From Verrucomicrobiaceae bacterium UBA2429 (GTDB taxonomy: Bacteria > Verrucomicrobiota > Verrucomicrobiia > Verrucomicrobiales > Verrucomicrobiaceae): a stretch of 16,624 bases of DNA. The notes beneath the pieces were generated by a model. That model was not told the DNA's origin, made no database searches, and saw only the letters and a list, made by a program, of their open reading frames with translations. Every line of letters begins with the position of its first letter. The first letter of the stretch is position 1. The stretch spans positions 130,200-146,823 of the forward strand of contig DDQZ01000094.1 in the NCBI GenBank assembly GCA_002343505.1, in the 5' to 3' direction. Shown in pieces: positions 1 to 6,792 of this stretch. The translations under genes and the position numbers were made by a program.

Positions 1-615
1 ATTCTCGGCTGGCGCGAGTATGTGCGCGGCATTTACTGGCTGCACATGCCCGGCTATCTGGAGCGCAACGTGATGAACGCGGAGCTGTCTCTGCCGGACT
101 TTTACTGGACTGGCGAGACTGAAATGGCCTGCCTGCGCGCGGTCATCAAACAGACGCTGCGTCACGGCTACGCGCACCACATCCAGAGGCTGATGGTGAC
201 CGGCCTCTTCGCACTGCTATACGGCGCGCATCCTCGCCGCGTCCACGAGTGGTATCTGGCGGTCTATGTGGACGCGGTGGAGTGGGTTGAGCTGCCAAAC
301 ACGCTTGGCATGTCCCAATACGCGGACGGCGGCGTGATGGCGAGCAAGCCGTACATCGCCTCAGGCAAATACATCCAGCGCATGAGCAACCACTGCGCGG
401 GCTGCCGGTTTGATCCGGCGAAAAGCACGGGACCCTCGGCCTGCCCGTTCACGACTCTGTACTGGGATTACCTGCTCCGGCACGAGCCTGTGCTGGGGAA
501 AAATCCCCGCATGTCCATGCAGGTGCGCAATCTCGCGCGTCTGGATGGGAAACAAAAAGCCGCCATTCAAAAGCAGGCCGGCGAAATACGCGCGGCGTAT
601 TCATCCCCGTCATGA
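1..615 (+). CDS. FeS-BCP family photolyase/cryptochrome, C-terminal part
   Basis: C-terminal 204 residues of an iron-sulfur bacterial photolyase/cryptochrome (annotated elsewhere as deoxyribodipyrimidine photolyase-related protein, PhrB-like). The frame is open from base 1, so the N-terminal antenna domain lies upstream. What remains is the alpha-helical FAD-binding region, with the family-typical stretches GWREYVRGIYW, GYAHHIQRLMVTGLFAL, YVDAVEWVELPNTLGMSQ and MASKPYIASG. Four cysteines that should bind a [4Fe-4S] cluster are present: Cys in EMACLRA, then 88 residues later CAGC, then ACPF 13 residues after the second of these. From memory this spacing is the same as in Agrobacterium PhrB (Cys350, 438, 441, 454). 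Members repair (6-4) photoproducts with blue light or act as photoreceptors; which applies here cannot be told. The stop overlaps the TspO start by 4 bases (ATGA), so the two are probably translationally coupled. Confidence 0.93.
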   Translation: MLGWREYVRGIYWLHMPGYLERNVMNAELSLPDFYWTGETEMACLRAVIKQTLRHGYAHHIQRLMVTGLFALLYGAHPRRVHEWYLAVYVDAVEWVELPNTLGMSQYADGGVMASKPYIASGKYIQRMSNHCAGCRFDPAKSTGPSACPFTTLYWDYLLRHEPVLGKNPRMSMQVRNLARLDGKQKAAIQKQAGEIRAAYSSPS

Positions 616-1091
616 AGCCTCCCCATTCACGGTTGCGCGGCGGACTCGTCCTGGCCGCGTTCCTATTCGCCACCTTTGCCGCGCCGGCGCTCAGCGCTTT
701 TTTTCCGGGTCCGGGGGACTGGTATGCGGAGCTTGTCAAACCCGCATGGAACCCACCCGGGTGGGTCTTCGGTCCGGTGTGGACGCTGCTTTACACCTTG
801 ATGGCCGTGGCGGCGTGGCTGGTGTGGCGGCGGGCGGGCTGGACGAAACCTCATGGATTTTATCTGGCGCAGCTTGTCCTGAACGCGGCCTGGACTCCGG
901 TCTTCTTTGGAGCACGCGAAATTGGCTGGGCGCTGGTGGTCATCGTGGCGCTTTGGGCGGCGATTTTGTCCACGCTGCTGTCATTCCACAAGGTCAGCCG
1001 CGTGTCCGGCTGGCTGCTCGCGCCTTATCTGGCGTGGGTTTCTTTCGCCTCCGTGCTGAACTTCACCCTTTGGAGATTGAACCCGGCATGA
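612..1091 (+). CDS. tspO: TspO/MBR family tryptophan-rich membrane protein
   Basis: Integral membrane protein of 159 residues, the usual size for bacterial TspO (homologue of the mitochondrial benzodiazepine receptor). Five hydrophobic segments can be picked out. Diagnostic residues are WY at 38-39, KPAWNPPGWVFGPVW at 43-57, a Tyr at 61, NAAWTPVFFG at 91-100, and APYLAWVSFASVLN near the end. TspO proteins bind porphyrins such as protoporphyrin IX and are linked to light-dependent tetrapyrrole degradation and oxidative-stress signalling. That fits a position directly behind a photolyase/cryptochrome, but a joint role is inference. The start codon overlaps the photolyase stop (ATGA) and its own stop overlaps the SDR start in the same way. 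No clear Shine-Dalgarno precedes it, consistent with re-initiation. Confidence 0.95.
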   Translation: MKPPHSRLRGGLVLAAFLFATFAAPALSAFFPGPGDWYAELVKPAWNPPGWVFGPVWTLLYTLMAVAAWLVWRRAGWTKPHGFYLAQLVLNAAWTPVFFGAREIGWALVVIVALWAAILSTLLSFHKVSRVSGWLLAPYLAWVSFASVLNFTLWRLNPA

Positions 1092-1909
1092 AACAAAAAA
1101 CATGGCTCATCACCGGCTGCTCCAGAGGTCTCGGCCGCGCCATCGCCGAGGCCGCGCTGGAGGCGGGCCAGCGGGTCATCGCCACCGCGCGGGATGCGAG
1201 CGTGATCGCCGACCTGGAAAAGCCCGGCATGTGCGAGGTGATGACACTGGATGTCACCGACCAGGCGCAGGCGCGCGATGTGGTGGCCGCGTCCAAGCCT
1301 GACGTGATCGTGAACAATGCGGGCCAAGGCTTGCTCGGTGCTGTCGAGGAGTGCGGCGAGGAGCAAATCCGGCGATGCATGGAGACCAACTTCCACGGCC
1401 CGTTGAATGTGATCCGAGCCGCACTGCCAGGGCTGCGTTCCAGGCGCTCCGGACACATCATCAACATCAGCGCGGCCGCGGCCATCTCGAACTATGCGGG
1501 CTTTGGCATCTACGGCGCCGCCAAGGGGGCGCTGGAGATGCTCAGCGAGAGTCTGCGCTTGGAACTGGCGCCGCTGGGCATCCACGTCACGCTGGTGCAG
1601 CCGGGGCCGTTCCGTACGGCATTCATCTCCCGCAGCCTCGAAAAAGCGGAGCATGAAATTGGCGACTATGCGGCCAGTTCGGGCAAGTTTGCGCGCTTGA
1701 TCGAAGGCATGGATGGGCGCCAGCCGGGTGATCCAGCGCGTGCGGCGCGGGCCATCATGGCCGCTGCATCGTCCGACAAGCCGCCAATGCGGCTTGTGCT
1801 CGGCAGATATGCGAATGAAAAAGCGCGTCGCCGTGGCGCCGAAGTAGAGAAGGAGCGCGCCGAGTGGGAGGCGGTGGGGAGCCCGTGTGAATTCACATCC
1901 CCCGCTTGA
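1088..1909 (+). CDS. Short-chain dehydrogenase/reductase (SDR), catalytic Ser apparently replaced
   Basis: Classical SDR of 273 residues with a Rossmann fold. The NAD(P)-binding motif TGCSRGLG is at 9-16, NNAG at 76-79, the active-site Asn in ETNFHG at 101, and YxxxK is Tyr142/Lys146. Basic residues after the glycine motif and in TARD (33-36) hint at NADP(H), but weakly. The catalytic Ser normally lies 13 residues before the Tyr; here that position is Ala129, within NISAAAA, and the only nearby Ser is 128. The enzyme may therefore be impaired, or may use the neighbouring Ser. The tail LVQPGPFRT at 169-177 is typical of a common broad-substrate SDR subgroup; the substrate is unknown. The start is fixed by the ATGA overlap with tspO: an open frame runs further upstream, but only from here does the sequence look like an SDR. 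Confidence 0.93.
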   Translation: MKQKTWLITGCSRGLGRAIAEAALEAGQRVIATARDASVIADLEKPGMCEVMTLDVTDQAQARDVVAASKPDVIVNNAGQGLLGAVEECGEEQIRRCMETNFHGPLNVIRAALPGLRSRRSGHIINISAAAAISNYAGFGIYGAAKGALEMLSESLRLELAPLGIHVTLVQPGPFRTAFISRSLEKAEHEIGDYAASSGKFARLIEGMDGRQPGDPARAARAIMAAASSDKPPMRLVLGRYANEKARRRGAEVEKERAEWEAVGSPCEFTSPA

Positions 1910-1911
1910 GC

Positions 1912-2055
1912 ATGCACGGAGTCAGCAAACAACATCTACCGACAAGGATCCGCGCTCGCTGCTCGCGTCCATTCACTTGGAGGAAAAAGTGGGAGCGGGA
2001 TTGGGGACGCGTGCTGTATTGCAGTGGGAGATGCCGGCGAGGCAAAAAAGCATGA
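1912..2055 (+). CDS. Small DUF2256 family protein (47 aa)
   Basis: A 47-residue frame starting 2 bases after the SDR stop and ending in an ATGA overlap with the DUF3253 gene. The core [13 protein letters not shown] (19-31) followed by YCSGRCRR (36-43) is the hallmark of DUF2256, a small zinc-ribbon-like family whose usual pattern is CxxC, GRPFxWRKKW, YCSxxC. Here only three of the four cysteines remain (17, 37, 41). The residue aligned with the first is Arg14, codon CGC, one base from TGC. From memory, DUF2256 proteins often lie beside photolyase/cryptochrome genes and are sometimes fused to DUF3253, which fits this context. Molecular function is unknown. It is easy to miss because of its length and because another open frame runs through the same bases. 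Identification is firm; whether the product still folds around zinc is uncertain. Confidence 0.85.
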   Translation: MHGVSKQHLPTRIRARCSRPFTWRKKWERDWGRVLYCSGRCRRGKKA

Positions 2056-2344
2056 GAGACGAGCCTGCAAAAATTCGCCTCGCGCTGCTGGCGCTGGCGG
2101 CAGAGAGGAAGCGCAGCTTCTGCCCTTCGGAGGTTGCCCGCCGTCTTGCGGAGGACTGGCGGCACTTGATGCCCATGGTGCGCGCGGCTGCGGCAGACTT
2201 GGTGGATGAGGCAGGCTGGCCTGCACACAGCGCGGGCAGCCCGCTCATCCGTTGACAACGCGCGGCGCCATCAGGCTGGCGAGGTTGAAAATGACCGGGG
2301 ATGTTTGTTCCATGCGTCATCAACCTCCCAGCCTGCGCCAGTAA
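2052..2344 (+). pseudogene. DUF3253 family protein, interrupted by a one-base frameshift
   Basis: The first 53 residues read as an N-terminal DUF3253 domain, with KIRLALLALAAE, FCPSEVARRL and DWRHLMPMVRAAAADLVDE. After the GAG at 2208-2210 the frame runs into unrelated sequence and stops at 2253-2255. Moving to the frame whose codon begins at 2210 restores the expected second half (GRLACTQRGQPAHPL, then TTRGAIRLARL) and runs to a TAA at 2342-2344. One missing G (GAGGC for GAGGGC) explains it. The family is short (about 80-100 residues), probably winged-helix-like, and of unknown function. The chosen start ATG at 2052 overlaps the DUF2256 stop. An in-frame ATG at 1887 would only add residues that are the wrong reading of the DUF2256 gene. 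It may be a true pseudogene, a sequencing error in a G-run, or programmed shifting (least likely). Confidence 0.8.
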
Positions 2345-3930
2345 ATGAACATCAGCGGCAGCACGGCCACGCATTCGATTGCGGCAGCGGCGAGTCCGGC
2401 GCGGCCGGTGTTTTCCAGCGCGGTGCTGATGAAAATGATGGCGATCAGCAGCGCCGCTCCGATCACAACCACCGAGCCCGGGGAGACCCACCGGCGCGCG
2501 GGTGCGGCCTCCTGCTCCATGACATCCAGAAAATGCCAGGCGACAAACGCCAGGATTACCATGGCGGCGAAGTCCATGCCGCCGATGCTGGAGGAGGCGG
2601 TGTAGTCATAGAGGCCATGCACGGCCACCACGGCCGGCAGCGCGGCGAGAAAGCCGTCCACACGCGTGAAGCGCGAGCGCAGCGCGGTGTAGAGCGCGTG
2701 CGTGAGGATGCCTGTGAGCGCGGCGTGCAGGAAGTTTGCGGTCAAAAGACGGACCAGCGCCACTCCGCCGCCGAATTCGGTGTAGTAGTTGATGTTTTCC
2801 TCAAGGGCGAAGCCAAGGCCGGCGAAGGCGCCGGTGAGCAGCGCGCGGCCCGGCACGCGGCTCCACAGCAGCCAGGGCATGAACAGGGCGGCGGCGGCCA
2901 GCTTTGCCAGCTCCTCGCGCAGTCCGACACCGGCGACGTAATACCAAAGATCATGCGGGAAAGGGGCGTCGGCTGACATTCCGTTCGCCGTCTCCTGCCA
3001 GGATGCCACGGTGAGCACGGGCCAGACACTGAGCACGCCAGCCACGACGGGGGGCACCGGCCACAGCCAGCGTCTGGAGCCGGATCCGCCGTGCAGGACA
3101 AAGACCGCATACCAGATCAGGCAGGCGAAAAAGGCCATTCCGAGCGCGCCATAGGGCACATGCTCCAGACGGTGGAGCAGCAGTCCGCGCCATTGCAGCC
3201 AGGGGTCGCGCAGCAGCGTCCCGGCCTGGTGCTGGAGCGCGGGCGGAGAGGTCTCCAGCCAGTCCGGCACGGCTTTCATGGCGCGCAGCGCGTCAGCGTC
3301 CTTGAGCCGCAACGCCAGGCGGAGCGCGTCCTCGCGCGCCTCGAAGGCATCGGCAAAAAGACGGCCTTCCCGCATCAAGGCGCGCATGGCGCCGGCCTCG
3401 TCCTGGTCGCGCATGAGCAGGGCGGCGTGGAGTTCGCCCGCCAGCGGCTGCCCGAGTTCCGCCGCTTCCGCCAGGCGTGCGCCGGCTGTGGCGCGCCCGG
3501 AGTCATCGGAGGCGAGCCTGGCGCTGAGAAAGTCCTCCAAAAGCCGCCGCTGACCGGGCTCCGGAGTGTGTTTTTCCAGCAGCGGACGCGTGTCGTAGTC
3601 AAGCAGCCAGCCTTTTTTCTGATACGACTCCCAGGTGGCGGGAGCGGTCTCCAGCACCTCGCTCAGATGCCGCATCTGCCCGGTGACTCTGCGCAGCCAC
3701 CCTGCCAGGGCGCGCGGGCGCGGCTCCGGCGCGCGGCGCAACTCTTGCCACTCGGCGCGCAGCGCCTGCTCCAGCGGGTCGGGTGTCTCCGCATCATGCC
3801 TCGCGGGGGTGACACCGAGGATGACCAGCGCGAGGGCGAAGCCGCCGGCGACGATGATCAATGCAGCGCGTTTGAGCCACTCGCGGTCGCGGCTGAGATG
3901 GAAAATGGATGAGCGCCAGCCCGGAATCAT
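2320..3930 (-). CDS. PrsW-type intramembrane metalloprotease with long N-terminal region
   Basis: Membrane protein of 536 residues. The C-terminal half (about 260-535) is a polytopic PrsW (peptidase family M82) core: GVGLREELAKL with Glu339/Glu340, GLGFALEENINYY with Glu377/Glu378, His402 in NFLHAALTG, His411, and His438 in AVHGLYDY. These Glu/His residues are the expected metal-binding and catalytic ones. PrsW of Bacillus cleaves anti-sigma factor RsiW; many homologues have no known target. One N-terminal membrane segment (about 21-40) is followed by some 210 soluble, helix-rich residues absent from short PrsW proteins, possibly a periplasmic or regulatory region. It is last in the minus-strand cluster, 58 bases after the sulfatase, so a link to that pathway is possible but unproven. 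Its 3' end overlaps the restored DUF3253 frame by 25 bases. Confidence 0.85.
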   Translation of the reverse strand: MIPGWRSSIFHLSRDREWLKRAALIIVAGGFALALVILGVTPARHDAETPDPLEQALRAEWQELRRAPEPRPRALAGWLRRVTGQMRHLSEVLETAPATWESYQKKGWLLDYDTRPLLEKHTPEPGQRRLLEDFLSARLASDDSGRATAGARLAEAAELGQPLAGELHAALLMRDQDEAGAMRALMREGRLFADAFEAREDALRLALRLKDADALRAMKAVPDWLETSPPALQHQAGTLLRDPWLQWRGLLLHRLEHVPYGALGMAFFACLIWYAVFVLHGGSGSRRWLWPVPPVVAGVLSVWPVLTVASWQETANGMSADAPFPHDLWYYVAGVGLREELAKLAAAALFMPWLLWSRVPGRALLTGAFAGLGFALEENINYYTEFGGGVALVRLLTANFLHAALTGILTHALYTALRSRFTRVDGFLAALPAVVAVHGLYDYTASSSIGGMDFAAMVILAFVAWHFLDVMEQEAAPARRWVSPGSVVVIGAALLIAIIFISTALENTGRAGLAAAAIECVAVLPLMFIYWRRLGG

Positions 3931-3953
3931 GAGCCCATGCTGGAGCGTCCGGG

Positions 3954-3979
3954 CGGTTTCGTCATGTGTTTTGAAACCG
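3954..3979. repeat. Short inverted repeat between sulfatase and PrsW genes
   Basis: Arms CGGTTTC (3954-3960) and GAAACCG (3973-3979) form a perfect 7-base stem with a 12-base loop in the 58-base spacer between the two minus-strand genes. No T-run follows on either strand, so it does not look like an intrinsic terminator. It could be an RNA processing or attenuation hairpin, or chance. Confidence 0.25.
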
Positions 3980-3988
3980 GCTGAGTGA

Positions 3989-5332
3989 TCAGGGACGCTG
4001 CCAGGGCACGGCTCCGCCGCGCTGGATGTGCGTTCGCAAAGCGGTGGAAAGCTCGTTGAACACTTTCGGCGCTTTGCCGGCCAGGTTGTTCTTCTCCAGA
4101 GGATCGTCTTTGAGATTGTAGAGTTCGAGGGGCGACCAGGGATCGTTTTGCAGCAGCTTCCAGTCGCCGCGGATCAGGGCTTCGTAGCTTTTACCGCCGT
4201 AGGCCGAGCCACCCTCCCGGCGGACAAAATACAGATCGCGCGGTTTCCCGATGACGCCGCCTTTGAGGACGGGCAGGAGGCTGACGGCGTCGAGCTCCGC
4301 GGAGGCTTGGAGGCCGGCGAGTTCCAGGAAGGTGGGGAAGATGTCGAAATTGAGCCCGGCGTAATCGCTGCGGGAGCCTGGGGCGACATGGCCCGGCCAG
4401 CGGACCATGAAAGGCACGCGCAGGCCGCCGTCGTAATGGCTCTGCTTGCCGTCGCGCCAGGGGTCGTTGTTTTGAGCGTGGGGCAGGGAGCCGCCATTGT
4501 CGGCGGTGAAGACGACGAGGGTGTCGTCTTCCAACCCGGCTTCCTTGAGCGCGGCGAGCACGCGGCCAATGCGGTCGTCAAGATGCTCGACAAAGGCGGC
4601 ATTGGCGGCGCGTTTCGGGTCCATGCCCGGCGCGCGCGCCCTGACTTTGGCGAGCCAGGCAGCGGGAGGCTCGATGGGGAAGTGCGGCGCGTTGTAGGCC
4701 AGGTAAAGGAAGAAGGGCCTGCCCTGCGGGCGGTGCCCGCCTTTCAAGTAAGCGGCGGCCCATTCGGTGAAAAGATCGGTGGCATGACCCTCCGGCTGGA
4801 TGGCCTGCTGGTTGAGCCGCATGTAGTTCCGGCCATGCCGCAGATGCGTGGTGTAGCTGTCCATCATGTCTCCGAGAAAGCCGTGGAAGTGGTCGAAGCC
4901 GCGCTCGTTGGGTGTGTTCGGGGATTCGAGGCCGAGGTGCCATTTGCCGATGATGGCGGTGTGGTAGCCGGCCTTCCTCAGCTCGCCGGGCAGCGTGGGC
5001 ACGGCGGGGTCAAGAAAGCCCCAGGAATTCTCCGGCTGCGTGCGGATGACGCCGGGCACGCCGGCGCGGTCCGCGTAGCGTCCGGTGAGCAGGGCGGCGC
5101 GGGAAGGGGAGCAGACGGTGCAGTTCGCCCGCATGGTGGTGAAAAGCATTCCCTCCGCCGCAAGCTGGTCAATGTGCGGCGTGCGGACATCGGACTCGTG
5201 ATAGGTGGAGACATCGCCGTAGCCGTGGTCGTCAGTGAAAATGACGAGGAAGTTCGGCCTGGCTGGCTGGGCGTCCAGCGCTTGCAAAAAGAGAAGCGGG
5301 AAGATGAAAGCGGCGGCTGGATATGCGGTCAT
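3989..5332 (-). CDS. Secreted sulfatase (S1 family, arylsulfatase type), CSPSR active site
   Basis: Exported sulfatase of 447 residues, cleaving sulfate esters from a small or carbohydrate substrate. A hydrophobic signal peptide covers about residues 1-21. The calcium-binding start of the fold, NFLVIFTDDHGYGD, supplies Asp34/Asp35. The formylglycine signature is CSPSR at 74-78 followed by AALLTGR, so Cys74 must be matured by a formylglycine-generating enzyme or anSME; neither is encoded here. GKWHLG at 129-134 and FTADNGG with Asp278/Asn279 complete the active site. It lies 27 bases after the MFS sugar transporter, which suggests that desulfation and uptake are linked. It differs from the other two sulfatases of the cluster: it is shorter and lacks their shared C-terminal ASEHPEIV stretch. 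The substrate cannot be assigned. Confidence 0.93.
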   Translation of the reverse strand: MTAYPAAAFIFPLLFLQALDAQPARPNFLVIFTDDHGYGDVSTYHESDVRTPHIDQLAAEGMLFTTMRANCTVCSPSRAALLTGRYADRAGVPGVIRTQPENSWGFLDPAVPTLPGELRKAGYHTAIIGKWHLGLESPNTPNERGFDHFHGFLGDMMDSYTTHLRHGRNYMRLNQQAIQPEGHATDLFTEWAAAYLKGGHRPQGRPFFLYLAYNAPHFPIEPPAAWLAKVRARAPGMDPKRAANAAFVEHLDDRIGRVLAALKEAGLEDDTLVVFTADNGGSLPHAQNNDPWRDGKQSHYDGGLRVPFMVRWPGHVAPGSRSDYAGLNFDIFPTFLELAGLQASAELDAVSLLPVLKGGVIGKPRDLYFVRREGGSAYGGKSYEALIRGDWKLLQNDPWSPLELYNLKDDPLEKNNLAGKAPKVFNELSTALRTHIQRGGAVPWQRP

Positions 5333-5359
5333 GCGGAGGTTGGCGAGGGCGGTGGAGGA

Positions 5360-6721
5360 TCACTCGATGCCGAGCTTTTCCTGGATTTTTTCGAGCGAGA
5401 CTCCCTTGGTCTCGGGCATGATGAAAACCACCCAGACGAGCTGGCCCGCCATGCACAGCGCGTAAAAGGCGAAGGCCATCCAGCCCGCCTGCGCGGCGAT
5501 GAGCGGGAAAGTCCAGGAGATGGCGGCGTTCATGGCCCAGTGTGTGAAGCTGCCGAGCGCCTGGCCGCGGGCGCGGACGCGGTTGGGGAAGATCTCGCTG
5601 ATGAAGACCCAGATCACCGCGCCCTGGCCGAACCCGTGCGCGGCGATGAACACAAGCAGGCTGCAAAGCAGCAGCGGCCCCTCCACATGGGCGTAAAAAG
5701 CATAAGCGGCGCCGGCCAGTCCCAGAATGTAGCCGATTGACCCCAGCAGCATCAGCCTCCGCCTTCCGACGCGGTCAATGACGAGCATGGCGGCGATGGT
5801 GAAGACAAACATGGTGGCGCCGACAATGACGGACTGGAGCATGGCGGAGTCCATGCCGGCGCCGGCCATTTTGAAAATGCTTGGAGTGTAATAGAGCACG
5901 GCATTGATGCCGGAAAGCTGGTTGAAGGCGGCCAGCGCCACCGCCAGCAGGATGGGCTTCAGATAGCGGCGGCTGTAAAACCGCTCGCGCAAGCTGTGGT
6001 GCTCCAGATCCAGCGAGCGCTGGATTTCCCTGATCTCCTCATCCACGCCGCCGCCGTCGGTTCCGCAGCGCGCGATGACGGCGCGGGCCTCGTCCAGGCG
6101 GCCTTTGGCGACGAGCCAGCGCGGACTCTGCGGCGTGCGAAAGACGAGCAGGAAAAACACAAGCGCGGGGAATGCCTCGACGCCGAACATCCAGCGCCAC
6201 TCCGTGCCACCGAGCTGCAGGCGGCCAATCATCCAGTTCGAGAGGTAGGCCAGCAGGATGCCCAGCACGACATTGAACTGGGTGACTGCCACCATGCGCC
6301 CGCGCCAGGATGCCGGGGAAATTTCCGCAGTGTAAAGCGGCGAGACGACCGAGGCGCCGCCCACCGCCAGGCCGCCGAGGAAACGGAAGAAAATGAAGGA
6401 CCACCAATCCCATGCGAACGCGCAGCCGGCGGCGGAGACGAAGTAAAACACGCCGAGCCAGGCCAGGGTGCCGCGCCGGCCGATGGCGTCCGCCGGACGG
6501 CTGGCAAAGAGCGCGCCGAGGATGGTGCCAATCAGGGCGCTGGCGACGGTGAACCCCAGCAGGTTGTCATCCAGATCATAGACCGCCTTGAGCGCGTCGG
6601 TGGTGCCGGAGATGACGGCGGTGTCGAAGCCGAAAAGCAGGCCGCCGAGCGCGGCGATGAGGGAGTTGCCCAGAAGATAACCGTTGAGCTTGGCGGGATC
6701 GGATGGCGTGTTCGCGGGCAT
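5360..6721 (-). CDS. MFS sugar porter (XylE/GLUT-like sugar:H+ symporter)
   Basis: Twelve-helix inner-membrane transporter of 453 residues belonging to the sugar porter family (relatives: XylE, AraE, GalP, GLUT). Family signatures are all present in order: GGLLFGFDTAVISG (26-39), DAIGRRG (78-84), RFLGGLAVGGASVVSPLYTAEISP (113-136), PQSPRWL (197-203), NQLSGINAVLYYTPSIF (267-283), DRVGRRR (316-322), SEIFPNRVRARG (375-386) and PETKG (436-440). Gln148 and the Gln268/Asn273 pair match sugar-contacting positions of XylE by motif. Likely substrate is a monosaccharide taken up with protons; identity is unknown. Lying between a propeller protein and a sulfatase, it probably imports the sugar freed or desulfated by the locus. 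No truncation seen. Confidence 0.94.
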   Translation of the reverse strand: MPANTPSDPAKLNGYLLGNSLIAALGGLLFGFDTAVISGTTDALKAVYDLDDNLLGFTVASALIGTILGALFASRPADAIGRRGTLAWLGVFYFVSAAGCAFAWDWWSFIFFRFLGGLAVGGASVVSPLYTAEISPASWRGRMVAVTQFNVVLGILLAYLSNWMIGRLQLGGTEWRWMFGVEAFPALVFFLLVFRTPQSPRWLVAKGRLDEARAVIARCGTDGGGVDEEIREIQRSLDLEHHSLRERFYSRRYLKPILLAVALAAFNQLSGINAVLYYTPSIFKMAGAGMDSAMLQSVIVGATMFVFTIAAMLVIDRVGRRRLMLLGSIGYILGLAGAAYAFYAHVEGPLLLCSLLVFIAAHGFGQGAVIWVFISEIFPNRVRARGQALGSFTHWAMNAAISWTFPLIAAQAGWMAFAFYALCMAGQLVWVVFIMPETKGVSLEKIQEKLGIE

Positions 6722-6792
6722 GGTTGGTGGATGTTGAAGGCGGATCGAGATGAACGTGCCCGGTCACGCGGTCTGTCCGGGACGCCGCGAGA

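Noticed and set aside
410..1087. Extension of the SDR frame upstream to 410
   Set aside because: It reads the photolyase and tspO genes in the wrong frame; the SDR fold begins exactly at the ATG at 1088.
1887..2051. Longer DUF3253 start at 1887
   Set aside because: The added residues are an out-of-frame reading of the DUF2256 gene; the ATG at 2052 couples to its stop.
2206..2976. 256-codon + strand frame beginning inside DUF3253
   Set aside because: Mostly antisense to the PrsW core; it starts in a frame different from both DUF3253 halves and shows no domain.
4028..5740. 570-codon open frame on the + strand opposite the sulfatase and transporter
   Set aside because: It crosses the junction of two real minus-strand genes and has no recognisable motif; compositional shadow.
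6759..6781. CCCGG/CCGGG inverted repeat between transporter and propeller genes
   Set aside because: Only a 5-base stem with a 13-base loop and no T-run; expected by chance at this GC content.
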